This document shows positions 18,528 to 27,100 of a stretch of 64,000 nt of DNA, piece by piece. The first letter of the stretch is position 1; each line of letters opens with the position of its first letter. The notes under the pieces are model-generated. The model saw only the letters and a list, made by a program, of their open reading frames with translations. It was not told the DNA's origin and made no database searches. The position numbers were made by a program, and so were the translations under genes. Source of the stretch: Prostheceraeus crozeri (taxonomy: Eukaryota > Platyhelminthes > Polycladida > Euryleptidae); NCBI GenBank assembly GCA_907163375.1, contig CAJQUW010007414.1, positions 515,723 through 579,722 on the forward strand, read 5' to 3'.

Positions 18528-19859
18528 AATTTGAATAACTTAAGGATTTCAAATCTAGATCTAACGGATTATCTCTTAAAAGGTGACAAGAACAAAGTTC
18601 CACACCACTTCGGTGGTGATATACAAAAAGCATTAGAAAACTTTCCTGGCTTTATTTGGAGTAAATATTCGAAGGAGAAACATTTACCTGGGCATAATTT
18701 TACTGGCCCCGGCACAAGATTAGATTTAAGATTAAACGATGATAACACACCTAGAGAAAATAGTAAACCAATAAATAGAGTAGACGCCGCCGCTTATAAA
18801 CATGATTTAGCTTATCGAAATCATGACCTAAGTTCTCGACATGAAGCAGATAAGAAAATGATACAAGAATTAGATAGTATTCAAAATCCTACATTTAGAG
18901 AAAAAATTGAAAGAATGTTTGTTAAGAAAGCTTTACAAGCAAAAATGCTTTTTGGGCAGGGGATAGATAAAACTTTAGTTCCGTCAACTTCGTTGAATGA
19001 AACGGCAGCAAAGCTGTCTGAGAGCAACGCTCGAACCTACGCGTCCGAAATGTCGAATGACCCAAGCCGCTATGCGTCTGAAATTCACAAGGAATACAGA
19101 AAGCCGAAACATCTATTGAAGGTAAAAGTATTTAATAAAGATGATATTTGGAGTGCAGATCTAATTAATATGCCTAATGAAAGAGGGTTTAAGTACGCAT
19201 TGACCGTTATAGATTTATATACACGATATGCTTGGGTAAAGCCTTTAAAAAACAAAAGTGGTCTGTCAGTTAAATATGCGTTTGAAGAAATCTTTAAAGA
19301 AAGTTTTAGAAAGCCAAGGAAATTGTTTGTTGATAAAGGGTCCGAGTTTTACAATAGAAACGTAAAGCCACTATTTGGAACTGTTTATTCAACTGAAAAT
19401 GCAGGAAAGGCTGTAGTAATAGAGCGCTTTAATAGAACGCTAAAAAGTAAGATCTTTAAGAAATTTACTGAGCAAGGAAATCAGAAATGGTTGAAGATAT
19501 TACCAGGAGTTGTAGAAGAGTATAACAATAAGATTCATTCAGGTATTGAAGAAACTCCAAAGAATGCTTCTGACGACCCTGATTTAATACGAAAGAAAAT
19601 ATTCGAAAATAATTATTCGAATGAGAGTAATCCGAATTTACAGAAACGTAAGCCGAAATTTAAAATTGGGGATAGGGTACGAATATTTAAATATAAGAAC
19701 AAATTTGAAAAGGGCTTCGTCGGATACTGGACTAAAGAGATATTTGAAGTTTCTAAAATAAATCAAACTTATCCGTTTACTTATGAAATTATAGATTTAG
19801 ATAATGAGGATATCAAAGGTAGATTCTATGAAAACGAATTACAGAAAACCGAGCTTTAA
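18525..19859 (+). CDS. INT: Phospholipase A2-like domain fused to Polinton integrase
   Basis: 444 aa with two unlike domains. Residues about 55-125 match the parvovirus VP1-type phospholipase A2: GHNFTGPGTRLDL (calcium loop), INRVDAAAYKHDLAY (HD catalytic pair), then HEADKKM. Such domains help virions breach endosomes. Residues about 205-345 are an rve integrase core: IWSADLINM, FVDKGSEFYN, VIERFNRTLK and YNNKIHSG. Residues about 375-430 resemble the C-terminal SH3/chromo-like part (FKIGDRVRIFKYKNKFEKGF). The linker (about 145-192) is richer in G+C and contains small palindromes. A fusion of virion-entry and integration functions in one frame is unusual. It might be cut by the element protease; that is a guess. 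Confidence 0.85.
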   Translation: MNLNNLRISNLDLTDYLLKGDKNKVPHHFGGDIQKALENFPGFIWSKYSKEKHLPGHNFTGPGTRLDLRLNDDNTPRENSKPINRVDAAAYKHDLAYRNHDLSSRHEADKKMIQELDSIQNPTFREKIERMFVKKALQAKMLFGQGIDKTLVPSTSLNETAAKLSESNARTYASEMSNDPSRYASEIHKEYRKPKHLLKVKVFNKDDIWSADLINMPNERGFKYALTVIDLYTRYAWVKPLKNKSGLSVKYAFEEIFKESFRKPRKLFVDKGSEFYNRNVKPLFGTVYSTENAGKAVVIERFNRTLKSKIFKKFTEQGNQKWLKILPGVVEEYNNKIHSGIEETPKNASDDPDLIRKKIFENNYSNESNPNLQKRKPKFKIGDRVRIFKYKNKFEKGFVGYWTKEIFEVSKINQTYPFTYEIIDLDNEDIKGRFYENELQKTEL

Positions 19860-19874
19860 TTATCATTATTATTA

Positions 19875-19899
19875 GGCGTAGCCATAGAACCTACGGTTC
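19875..19899. terminator. Hairpins GGC-GTA-GCC and GAACC-TAC-GGTTC between convergent genes
   Basis: Two small stems with 3-nt loops fill the gap between the integrase and protease gene ends; the second overlaps the protease stop codon. Confidence 0.5.
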
Positions 19900-20310
19900 G
19901 TTTAACTCTAACATTATATCTAGAAATGGTACTCCTTTTTGTAATTTGTACAAAACGTATAAACATAATTGACCACAATAAGTTGTTCCCGGTTTTTGAA
20001 TTTGAAACGTATTGTATGTTCCCGTTCCAAGTAATTCTTTTACTTCATTTGTAGGGGGCAAACCGTATGAATCAAAATAATAGTTCTGCTGATGATTTTT
20101 AACGCCTGCTGACCAATGTACGCCGTTTTGGTCTGAAGTGTGAAGATTCGTTATGAAATTTACAGTTGGCTTATTTTTGATCAATTGTAATTCGTCTCTC
20201 ATTAAAACATGAAAGTTCTTTATTCCTAATTGATTAGCAATTTTCTTTAGGTCGAAATTCGTTGTTGTCTGTGTTCCATAATGCTTTAAGAAGTCATTTA
20301 TGTTATTCAT
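19891..20310 (-). CDS. PRO: Polinton adenain-like cysteine protease
   Basis: 139 aa. It shows the order of the adenovirus protease active site: His65 in GVHWSAG, Asp80 in YYFDSYG, a Gln near 106 (IQKPG) and Cys112 in TYCGQLC. In viruses of this group the enzyme cleaves capsid precursors during maturation. Length is usual for short Polinton proteases. The ATG at 20310 follows CATGTAAA. It converges with the PLA2-integrase gene. Confidence 0.88.
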   Translation of the reverse strand: MNNINDFLKHYGTQTTTNFDLKKIANQLGIKNFHVLMRDELQLIKNKPTVNFITNLHTSDQNGVHWSAGVKNHQQNYYFDSYGLPPTNEVKELLGTGTYNTFQIQKPGTTYCGQLCLYVLYKLQKGVPFLDIMLELNEP

Positions 20311-20736
20311 TTTACATGAAATAAATTCTACTAACTCAACTCATAACCCATTCAGACCCGAGAATTAAAAAAAACATCTCATGCTGTTTATATTATATTT
20401 CCATGTTGTTGCAGAGTTTAGTGAATTGAGCGATTTGTTCACACGTGGACGCGATCTGATTGGTTGAAGCAATCATCACTGATCATGACAACAGACTCTG
20501 AAGAGGAATGAAAGATAATTCTTCTCTCAGTGATCAGTGAAGCGCATACTCAGTCATTCTATCATGAAAATATATTTACACTTCAAACACCAGAAGAGCA
20601 ACAATTGTTCCATTATTCAAATCAGTCTACTAGCAGTAGACTAGAAGACAATAGAGAATACTTTCTCATTTACAAATATAAGAAGAGATCATACTACTGA
20701 TAAAATTGAAAGAGAGACAATAAATTCTTAAAGTAT
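20311..20736. other. Polinton intergenic region
   Basis: 426 bp upstream of the protease gene and downstream of the 200-aa gene. It contains CTGATTGGTTG (inverted CCAAT-type word), TGATCA words and AT-rich stretches. No ORF. It is the longest non-coding gap in the element and may hold a control region. Confidence 0.5.
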
Positions 20737-21339
20737 TTATTGACTTTGCGAACCAAAACTCATTTCTTCCATAAGAGCTGGTTTGTTTAGATCTTTTATA
20801 TATTGTTCAAGTTTTTTAAAATTCTGTCGTACGAAGCTAATTGGCATTGCTGAATTTAAGAAGAGAACGTGTGGTAGAATTAGATCTGATAATTTCATTA
20901 AGAAATAACAATAACTTACATTGTAAGGAATTTCAAATTCTTTCAGTTTTTCTACAAATATCTTCTTTCTTCTCTCACATAATTCTAATATTTTCTTAAA
21001 CCCTCGACCTTGGAAAGCAGCACTTTTCAACAATGTCGAATTGGGCAACTTATCACTTTCAATTAACTTTGTTATTACACCAAAACTGCTTTCGATTGAA
21101 ACAAAATCTTCTTCATTGACATTGAACACTTGCACATTGTCAAAAGTAAGATATTGCTCCAATTTTGTTTTGAAGTCCTCCTCCACTTTTTTACTTTTCT
21201 TTCTTGGTGCTTGTTGTCGTATTTCCGCTTCCCATTCTTCAAAATATTTCTTGGCCGTCTCTTGTTCTGAATCACTTATTAACTGCAAAAGCAGTGGCAT
21301 GTAAAATGCGAAAGATTCTGCTGCGGTACGTTTGGGCAT
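20737..21339 (-). CDS. Polinton hypothetical helical protein (200 aa)
   Basis: Family not recognised. Predicted almost entirely helical, with a basic patch (APRKKSKKVEEDF) near residue 50, GRGFKKILELCERRKKIF near 115 and YNVSYCYFLMKLSDLILPHVLF near 145. Unlike most genes of the element its ATG is not preceded by TTAAAAA, and about 200 bp of non-coding DNA separate it from the right TIR. That may mean a different, perhaps early, expression class. It could be a regulator; nothing direct shows it. Confidence 0.65.
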   Translation of the reverse strand: MPKRTAAESFAFYMPLLLQLISDSEQETAKKYFEEWEAEIRQQAPRKKSKKVEEDFKTKLEQYLTFDNVQVFNVNEEDFVSIESSFGVITKLIESDKLPNSTLLKSAAFQGRGFKKILELCERRKKIFVEKLKEFEIPYNVSYCYFLMKLSDLILPHVLFLNSAMPISFVRQNFKKLEQYIKDLNKPALMEEMSFGSQSQ

Positions 21340-21542
21340 TTTTGTTATGAAGACACAATCTGATCACACTATACAATGATAGAAGAGAGAGAAATGAAAC
21401 AGTACCGCTGGCAAATGTTTTAACGTCATTCGGGCGTGCTGTCGCGCTGGCAACAATTAAAGCAAATGTGTAAACGTGTGATCACTGCATCATGCGTTAC
21501 ATAGGCGCAACCAAGCGTTACCTAGCTATCTGCAAGACCTCC
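21340..21542. promoter_or_regulatory. Candidate control region of the 200-aa gene
   Basis: Non-coding stretch between the 200-aa gene and the right TIR. On the minus strand it contains AATGACGTTAA (CRE-like TGACGT), GTGATCAC and a CATTGTATAGTG word close to the start. Regulatory role is inferred from position. Confidence 0.35.
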
Positions 21543-22142
21543 AGAACGCCAGACGAAATGACAATAGTGAGAGCGCCTAAAGAAATTGTTAAACATGCAC
21601 CAACGCCTTGTGTCACATTCTTAGCTATCGTCCATCGTTTTCTTAATTCATTATAATGTTCTAGTTTAAGTAATAGTTGGGCTTCCTTATCTTTCATGTA
21701 CCTGACTCTATCTTTGTGTTTTGCTATATCCATTTCATATGATAATGAAGGATATAAGGGGGCTGATGGTTCTTTTGTTTTTACATCTTCCATTTTTAAA
21801 TGAATATTTTTGTTCATGGGTCATACTTTAAGGTAGTTCCCTATTTGTTGTATTTTTTCATTTTTTGTATCTATTTTAGCCCGTAAATTGGTGATTTTAG
21901 AGGTACTTTCCTATTTGTTGTATTTTTTCATTTTTTGTATCTATTTTAGCCCGTAAATTGGTGATTTTAGAGGTACTTTCCTATTTGTTGTATTTTTCCC
22001 ATTTTCGCATCTATTTTAGCTGTTTTTTTATAAATTACAGGGGGTCCCTATTTTTTTGTATTTTTTCATTTTTTGTAACTACCTAGGTGTGGGATTCGGT
22101 GCTGAGCGAAGCGAAGCGCCGAATCCTATACCCTATACTACT
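21543..22142 (-). repeat. Polinton right terminal inverted repeat
   Basis: Reverse complement of the left TIR, with a mirrored copy of the first gene's start (ATG near 21793). It is longer than the left arm because of extra subterminal tandem units. Confidence 0.92.
21841..22050. repeat. Subterminal tandem repeat, right TIR (70 bp x 3)
   Basis: Units begin at 21841, 21911 and 21981, with spacing of 70 bp; the last one diverges into the type seen in the left TIR. Confidence 0.85.
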
Positions 22143-22148
22143 ATGCTT

Positions 22149-22413
22149 TTGGCTCTGAGTGATCACGCAAAATCTTGATGATTCTGTCCAGATCTACGTC
22201 TTCGATTTTTTCAGGTCGCACTAAATCTTTGATCAGATTAAAAGTAGCAGGTCCAACGATGCTAAGAAAAACAGCCTTTATCTTTACACTAGGGATTTCA
22301 TTCGCTTCAACATAGTAATTGAACCGGGCCACATAATCGGATACATTCTCATTACGAGATAAAGGATCCATTGATCCAAAATTCGGCATACTTAGCCCCA
22401 GATCAAGTAACAC
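22149..22413 (-). CDS. gag: Gypsy gag, N-terminal part
   Basis: Open stretch with wording typical of Mag-like gag (ENVSDYVARFNYYVEANEI, KAVFLSIVGPATFNLI). It lies between the candidate primer-binding site and the Polinton insertion, in the same direction as pol. Gag would form the particle shell. Confidence 0.75.
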
Positions 22414-22781
22414 ACAAGTTGATTATGATAGAGCCGAGAAAATAAACTTCTTCAGCCGATTACGGGAAAATTTAACACAATTTAGTGGCAATTTCCTGAT
22501 TTCTAGAATTTATGGTTCGTATGACCTTCACAGTTAAGGTCTCCGAAAACTGTAAACACAATTTAATGGTGAATGAAGAAATAAGATGATTTATACAACA
22601 CTTCAGTCAATTTAGAAGTAAATTCATCGAGTTGTTCGACGAACAAGTCAATTTAGCGAAAAGTTTTCCATACTTGGGGTGGAAAAGGAGTTCACATTTG
22701 CACTGTTACCAGCTGGAAATTGACGTTCCTCTTGTGTCAGTGAACTACTGAGTCGACGATTGGACACTCATCCGAGATGTA

Positions 22782-22797
22782 TTTTCCTGCGTCGCCA
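22782..22797 (-). promoter_or_regulatory. Gypsy candidate primer-binding site
   Basis: On the minus strand TGGCGACGCAGGAAAA lies 5 nt inside the 5' LTR. The leading TGG fits pairing to a tRNA 3' CCA; I cannot name the tRNA. Confidence 0.55.
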
Positions 22798-22802
22798 ATA
22801 TT

Positions 22803-22942
22803 TGTTGTGTATTTAAGATTGCATGTAGTAGCGAGAGAAAACAACCGTGTTCATGGGTATCGGTTTCGCTATTTTATATCTATTGCAAACTCAAACAAGC
22901 ATGCACGAAATAAAACAATCACATTAAATAGAGTTCATGTCA
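22803..22942 (-). repeat. Gypsy 5' LTR (140 bp)
   Basis: Identical to 1854-1993 in my reading; followed by the target duplication GTAAC at 22943-22947. Confidence 0.93.
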
Positions 22943-22947
22943 GTAAC

Positions 22948-24010
22948 TATATAAAACTCTGTTCATTTTCCAAATACGTATAAAAAATTGTATTTTTGAA
23001 GGATATCCATTCCGTCTGCTGTTTACTTTGGTGAGCAGGGCTCAGTTTTTGTAATCTCTATGAATGTTATCGTACAAAGTATAATTTTAGAAAGATCAGT
23101 CATTTTATTCTATAGTGATGCAGTTTTATATGCCGTACGGATTTTGAACGATTTTGAGCATGAATAATTCGAGCAGAGCGTTTTACTAGCTATCTTTTTG
23201 CCGAATTATGATTGTTTTGGTTTTCTATTTGATAAATATAAAGCATTTCATACAGGAAGATATTTTTCATGAATTCAAATTTGCAAATGTTTCGTAATCG
23301 CCTATGAAGTAGGATAAAATTTGCTTATTATTTACTAAACATATTATTAAGAGCCAGAAATAATTTGCTAAATGTTTTGTAAAAGTTTGGAAAATTTACA
23401 AAATATTTACTAAACATTTCGTAAAAGTTCAGAAAATTTGCCAAATATTTTGTGGAAGTTTGGAAAGTTTGCTAAATATTTAGTAAAAGTTTAGGAAATG
23501 TACTAGGTTTGATAAATATTTCTTAAATATTTCTTAAATGTTTAGGACTTTTATGCCAAGTACGTGGTAAGTATTTGTTAAACTGACAACGGTAATATTA
23601 CTCGGGTACTTACACAACTCGTCCAAAGATATCCGTCTTAATTGCATTATTCCCGATCATCAAACTGTGGCCTCGCCCTTCGGGCTCGTGCATAGACATG
23701 CTGATTTCGAAAAATGCAATAAAGATGGATACTTTGCACTTTTTGCGTAAATAACTAATAACAAACATGACAAGGAAGACAATAAAAGCCATTCTGAAAT
23801 TGAATAGCAAAATTCATCGCAATAAGAAATGTTTTACGTATAACTTTATCGAGATATAAAACAATTACAATCTGAAGGGGAGGAAAGCTATCGATGTTCA
23901 GCAATTCCAGGATGAAGGAAGTGCCACAAAATTATCGCACGAGCGATGCCTTGCTTCCATCTGCACTGCCATGCCCCTTCATGCTACTCGCCAGCGGTAA
24001 ACCAATTCTG
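22948..24010. other. 3' flank of the S28 gene
   Basis: AT-rich, no gene. Holds the degenerate repeat at 23340-23570. I did not find a convincing polyadenylation signal for the S28 gene close to its stop. Confidence 0.5.
23340..23570. repeat. Degenerate AT-rich minisatellite
   Basis: Repeated wording around TTTTGTAAAAGTTTGGAAAAT / TTTACTAAACATTT at roughly 40-60-bp spacing, drifting between copies. Confidence 0.65.
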
Positions 24011-24120
24011 TTACTCTCGCAGCCACATATTCAAGGTTTTCGAAATCAGTTGACGTGCCGCTTTCAATTGTGGTGGATCACTCGGTTTTGATGGTTGCAC
24101 ATTTGCACAATGAGCTGTTC
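24011..24120 (-). CDS. S28 gene exon 8 (catalytic histidine, stop)
   Basis: Encodes [18 protein letters not shown] and ends NMWLRE-TAA. Preceded by a short 61-bp intron (24121-24181). Confidence 0.95.
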
Positions 24121-27100
24121 CTAAAATTACGATGAGAAATGTTGATAACTTCAAACATTGAAAGTGTAGCAAGAGACTTACCATCGATGAAAATGACGAG
24201 CTGACCATTACGAAATCCAGCTTGTGTTATTCCTAGTGCATGCCAAGGGTCAATGGAACCATTCACGAAGATGACCTTTTTAGCGGTGTAATTCTTGCCC
24301 CCATAATACGAATTGGTGGATTGAACACCTTTGAGAATTCGAGGCAAACCAAATTCTTTTCCAAAAATGTCAGCACATTGTTGTATATAAAAGCTGCAAT
24401 TAAAAATTATGTGCCAATGAATTTAGAAAAAAATTTGAAAAAAATTAACGAAATAACTTGCGGCAATAATATGCAGCTATTTACAAATTGTTCTTGAAAG
24501 CAGTCTCGTAACATTCATGATCTATGTACAATAGGTATATAATATTGCACTGATATCAGGAGAATACCCACTCAGATTATCCGAATTGAAATATCTATTG
24601 CTCCGAAGCGAAGCTGAGGAGCAAGTAGATATTTCTATGAGGATAATCTGTCGGTGGGTGTTCTCCAGACATCTGTGCAATATTATAATGCATTAACCGA
24701 CCATAGACCAAACTATGCCAAACCCATGACAATGGCAAAAACATGCTTCTTCATGTCTATGAGGTATTTCTCCTAGGAGAAATACCCGCTCAGAATCTCC
24801 GATTGAAAACAATAGGATTACCATAGCACAGGTTAATACATGTAGATACTGGATCTACGTGAAAACATCGTAACATGGAAAATATCTTAAATTAAAAAGA
24901 ATCGGAAATTAAAAATGATCACATACTTATTTATATCCTTAATCACTTCAATAATTAATTCAATGAATTTTTATAGTTAGTCAACTTAAATTCATGTTAC
25001 GTAGCCTCTAATTTAAATTCATGCCATCAACTCAACTGACATTTTCCCTTTCGTAAGCGAAATCATTGTATCAATAATGATATCTATTTGATTTTTAAAT
25101 TATGTGTATTCAGAAGCAATATCATAGACTTTCATGTGCATCTTTTTGAACTTTCAATTTACCATGAATGTTCGGATCTATCCTGCAGATATGCATGCTC
25201 AGGCCATAAAAATCTTGGCACTAATTGGATGTCTATTCATCCATAGCATTTCCTATTATAATGTTACGATGTTTTCATGCGATATTTCATTTACGATGTT
25301 TTCAATGAAAGCCGTAGATGCATAAACCTTATTAGCTAGCATTACAAGAAATTATTCTAATAATGTGATTTGAGATTATAATAAAAATTGTATCAGATCT
25401 TTATATTAACCTGCTGATCAATTCATGTACAGTTTTTGTAGGGCTGTGCAGTAGCCGCACCTGCTTGCACCGGTGCATCAGGTATTTCTAAAAGATGCAC
25501 TGAAGCAGTTATTCAAGAATTGGTGAAATATAATTTGCTTTGCACTTTAGATTTTCGTGTTATTGTCAATTAGAATTTCAAGATCCTGAGAGTGAGGTCT
25601 TTATCTTTCTTGCTAAATGTTCATGTTTTCTAAAATTCAATGCGAATTTCATAGTGTTGGGGAAAGTTCTAATAGTGATAAAGAATTCGAAGCAGGCTTG
25701 CATAGGCCTACATACCCCTATTTCGCCAATATACTTGCAGGTGACTCTTATCTTACTTAACCCGTACATGTATGTATTTATAATAGTTAGACTGAAGCCT
25801 CGAATGGAATTCTTTACGGCTAGATGGAATCAAAAGCTATGTGCAACAAAAATGCTAAAAATTGCAATGACTAAATTGATAAGTCAGTGGCGGACGAAAC
25901 GTTGGATTTTTAATTGATTCTTTTAAAATCCTATGTAGCAAAGAAAGAGCTTGTTCTTTTATTCTATTTTCAAAATACTAGAATACATCAATAAATGTAG
26001 AAAGCAATATCACCATTATCTACAAATGACCATACAAGAGGGTCAACATTTCGTCAATACTCGGCTTGAATCAATCTCTCTGTGTGATAATGTTACCGGA
26101 TGCCGAAAAAGCTTTCGGACGGATGTTGGCCACTGGAATGCTATGACAGCCTACACTGCACATCTTGACAAAATGAGCAGCAGCAATGTACGCAGTATTT
26201 GCCATGAGATTCCGAAATTCTAAGGTCACGTTAATGGAGATTTGGTGACCTAAAATGATCGATCATTGACTTGTATTATCTCATTTTCGTCATTTTTTCA
26301 CATTTTCCTCAACATCAGGAAGCGCTCGGTTATTTTGTGACATAGTCGTGGTTTTTACAAAGCTTCATCGCCAGACGTAAAAATTTGAAGTTTGAATTGA
26401 ATTGATATATAAAATTGAATAATGTTCTCCTGATTGGATTAATTATGTTGTATGCTTAAAATGTTCTTCTCTCCAATTTGCTTTAACTAAGGTAACAGAA
26501 CAAATAAAGTGAAGTAATTATATTTTGAATGGGTCAAATTTTGAAAAAGCCATTATCGAAAGATTTTGATTTTATTTTTGTTTTCGCTATTTCTTACAAT
26601 TAATTTCAGCTAACATCCATTAACTATCCTCAGGTAAAAAGGAAGGAAATCAGTAGTTCTAGTAAAAAAATTCAAAATTCACACCGACACCTATGTACAA
26701 AAGTCTATGTCATAATGATTAGGCGGGCTATGAAACAGGTAGTATATATAAGTACGCCGTTGGTATTGGTACTATGCAACCCAATACTCATAGCCCGTCA
26801 ACCCTTTGTCTTCAGTCTGTTATGTCATTGTAACATAGACTTTTGTACACAGACGTCGGTGTGGATTTAAAATTGTATACTAGACCTGTTAATTTCCTTC
26901 CTTTTTACTTGAAGATAGCTAACTAAAAAACTGTTGAAATTAATTGAAAATAATAACGAATAAGAAAATAAAATGACCATCGATCAATATTGGCTCTTTC
27001 CAATTCCATTCATAACATATGACAAATAGCCAAGACAAATATATTCAAAGTAATTATAGATGAAATTATGCAGTAAATTATCAATCTCATCAAAATTCAC

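Larger units (their letters stand above)
6110..22142. mobile_element. Polinton/Maverick DNA element (16.0 kb)
   Basis: Terminal inverted repeats begin AGTAGTATAGGG at both ends. They are flanked by the perfect 6-bp target duplication ATGCTT (6104-6109 and 22143-22148), the duplication length known for Polintons. Gene content is diagnostic: protein-primed DNA polymerase B, rve integrase, packaging ATPase, adenain-like protease, a double-jelly-roll capsid candidate and a penton-like candidate. Genes fall into strand blocks: plus 6.3-9.5 kb, minus 9.6-15.2 kb, plus 15.2-19.9 kb, minus 19.9-21.3 kb. It looks nearly whole, with about one or two breaks. It must be younger than the Gypsy element it entered. 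Confidence 0.96.
1854..22942 (-). mobile_element. Ty3/Gypsy (Mag-like) LTR retrotransposon hosting a Polinton
   Basis: Identical 140-bp LTRs lie at 1854-1993 and 22803-22942 (TG...CA). They are flanked by a 5-bp target duplication GTAAC at 1849-1853 and 22943-22947. The element reads on the minus strand: the 5' LTR is on the right, followed by a candidate primer-binding site, gag, then pol, a polypurine tract and the 3' LTR on the left. Subtracting the Polinton and its duplicated target leaves about 5.05 kb. Very short LTRs and a K02A2.6-like integrase region suggest the Mag clade. No LTR differences were seen, so the insertion is recent. Apart from the Polinton in its gag part it looks largely whole. 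Confidence 0.93.

Noticed and set aside
21518-21817. Separate 99-codon gene at the right end of the Polinton
   Set aside because: It is the mirrored copy of the first gene's start carried by the right TIR, then runs into unrelated sequence.
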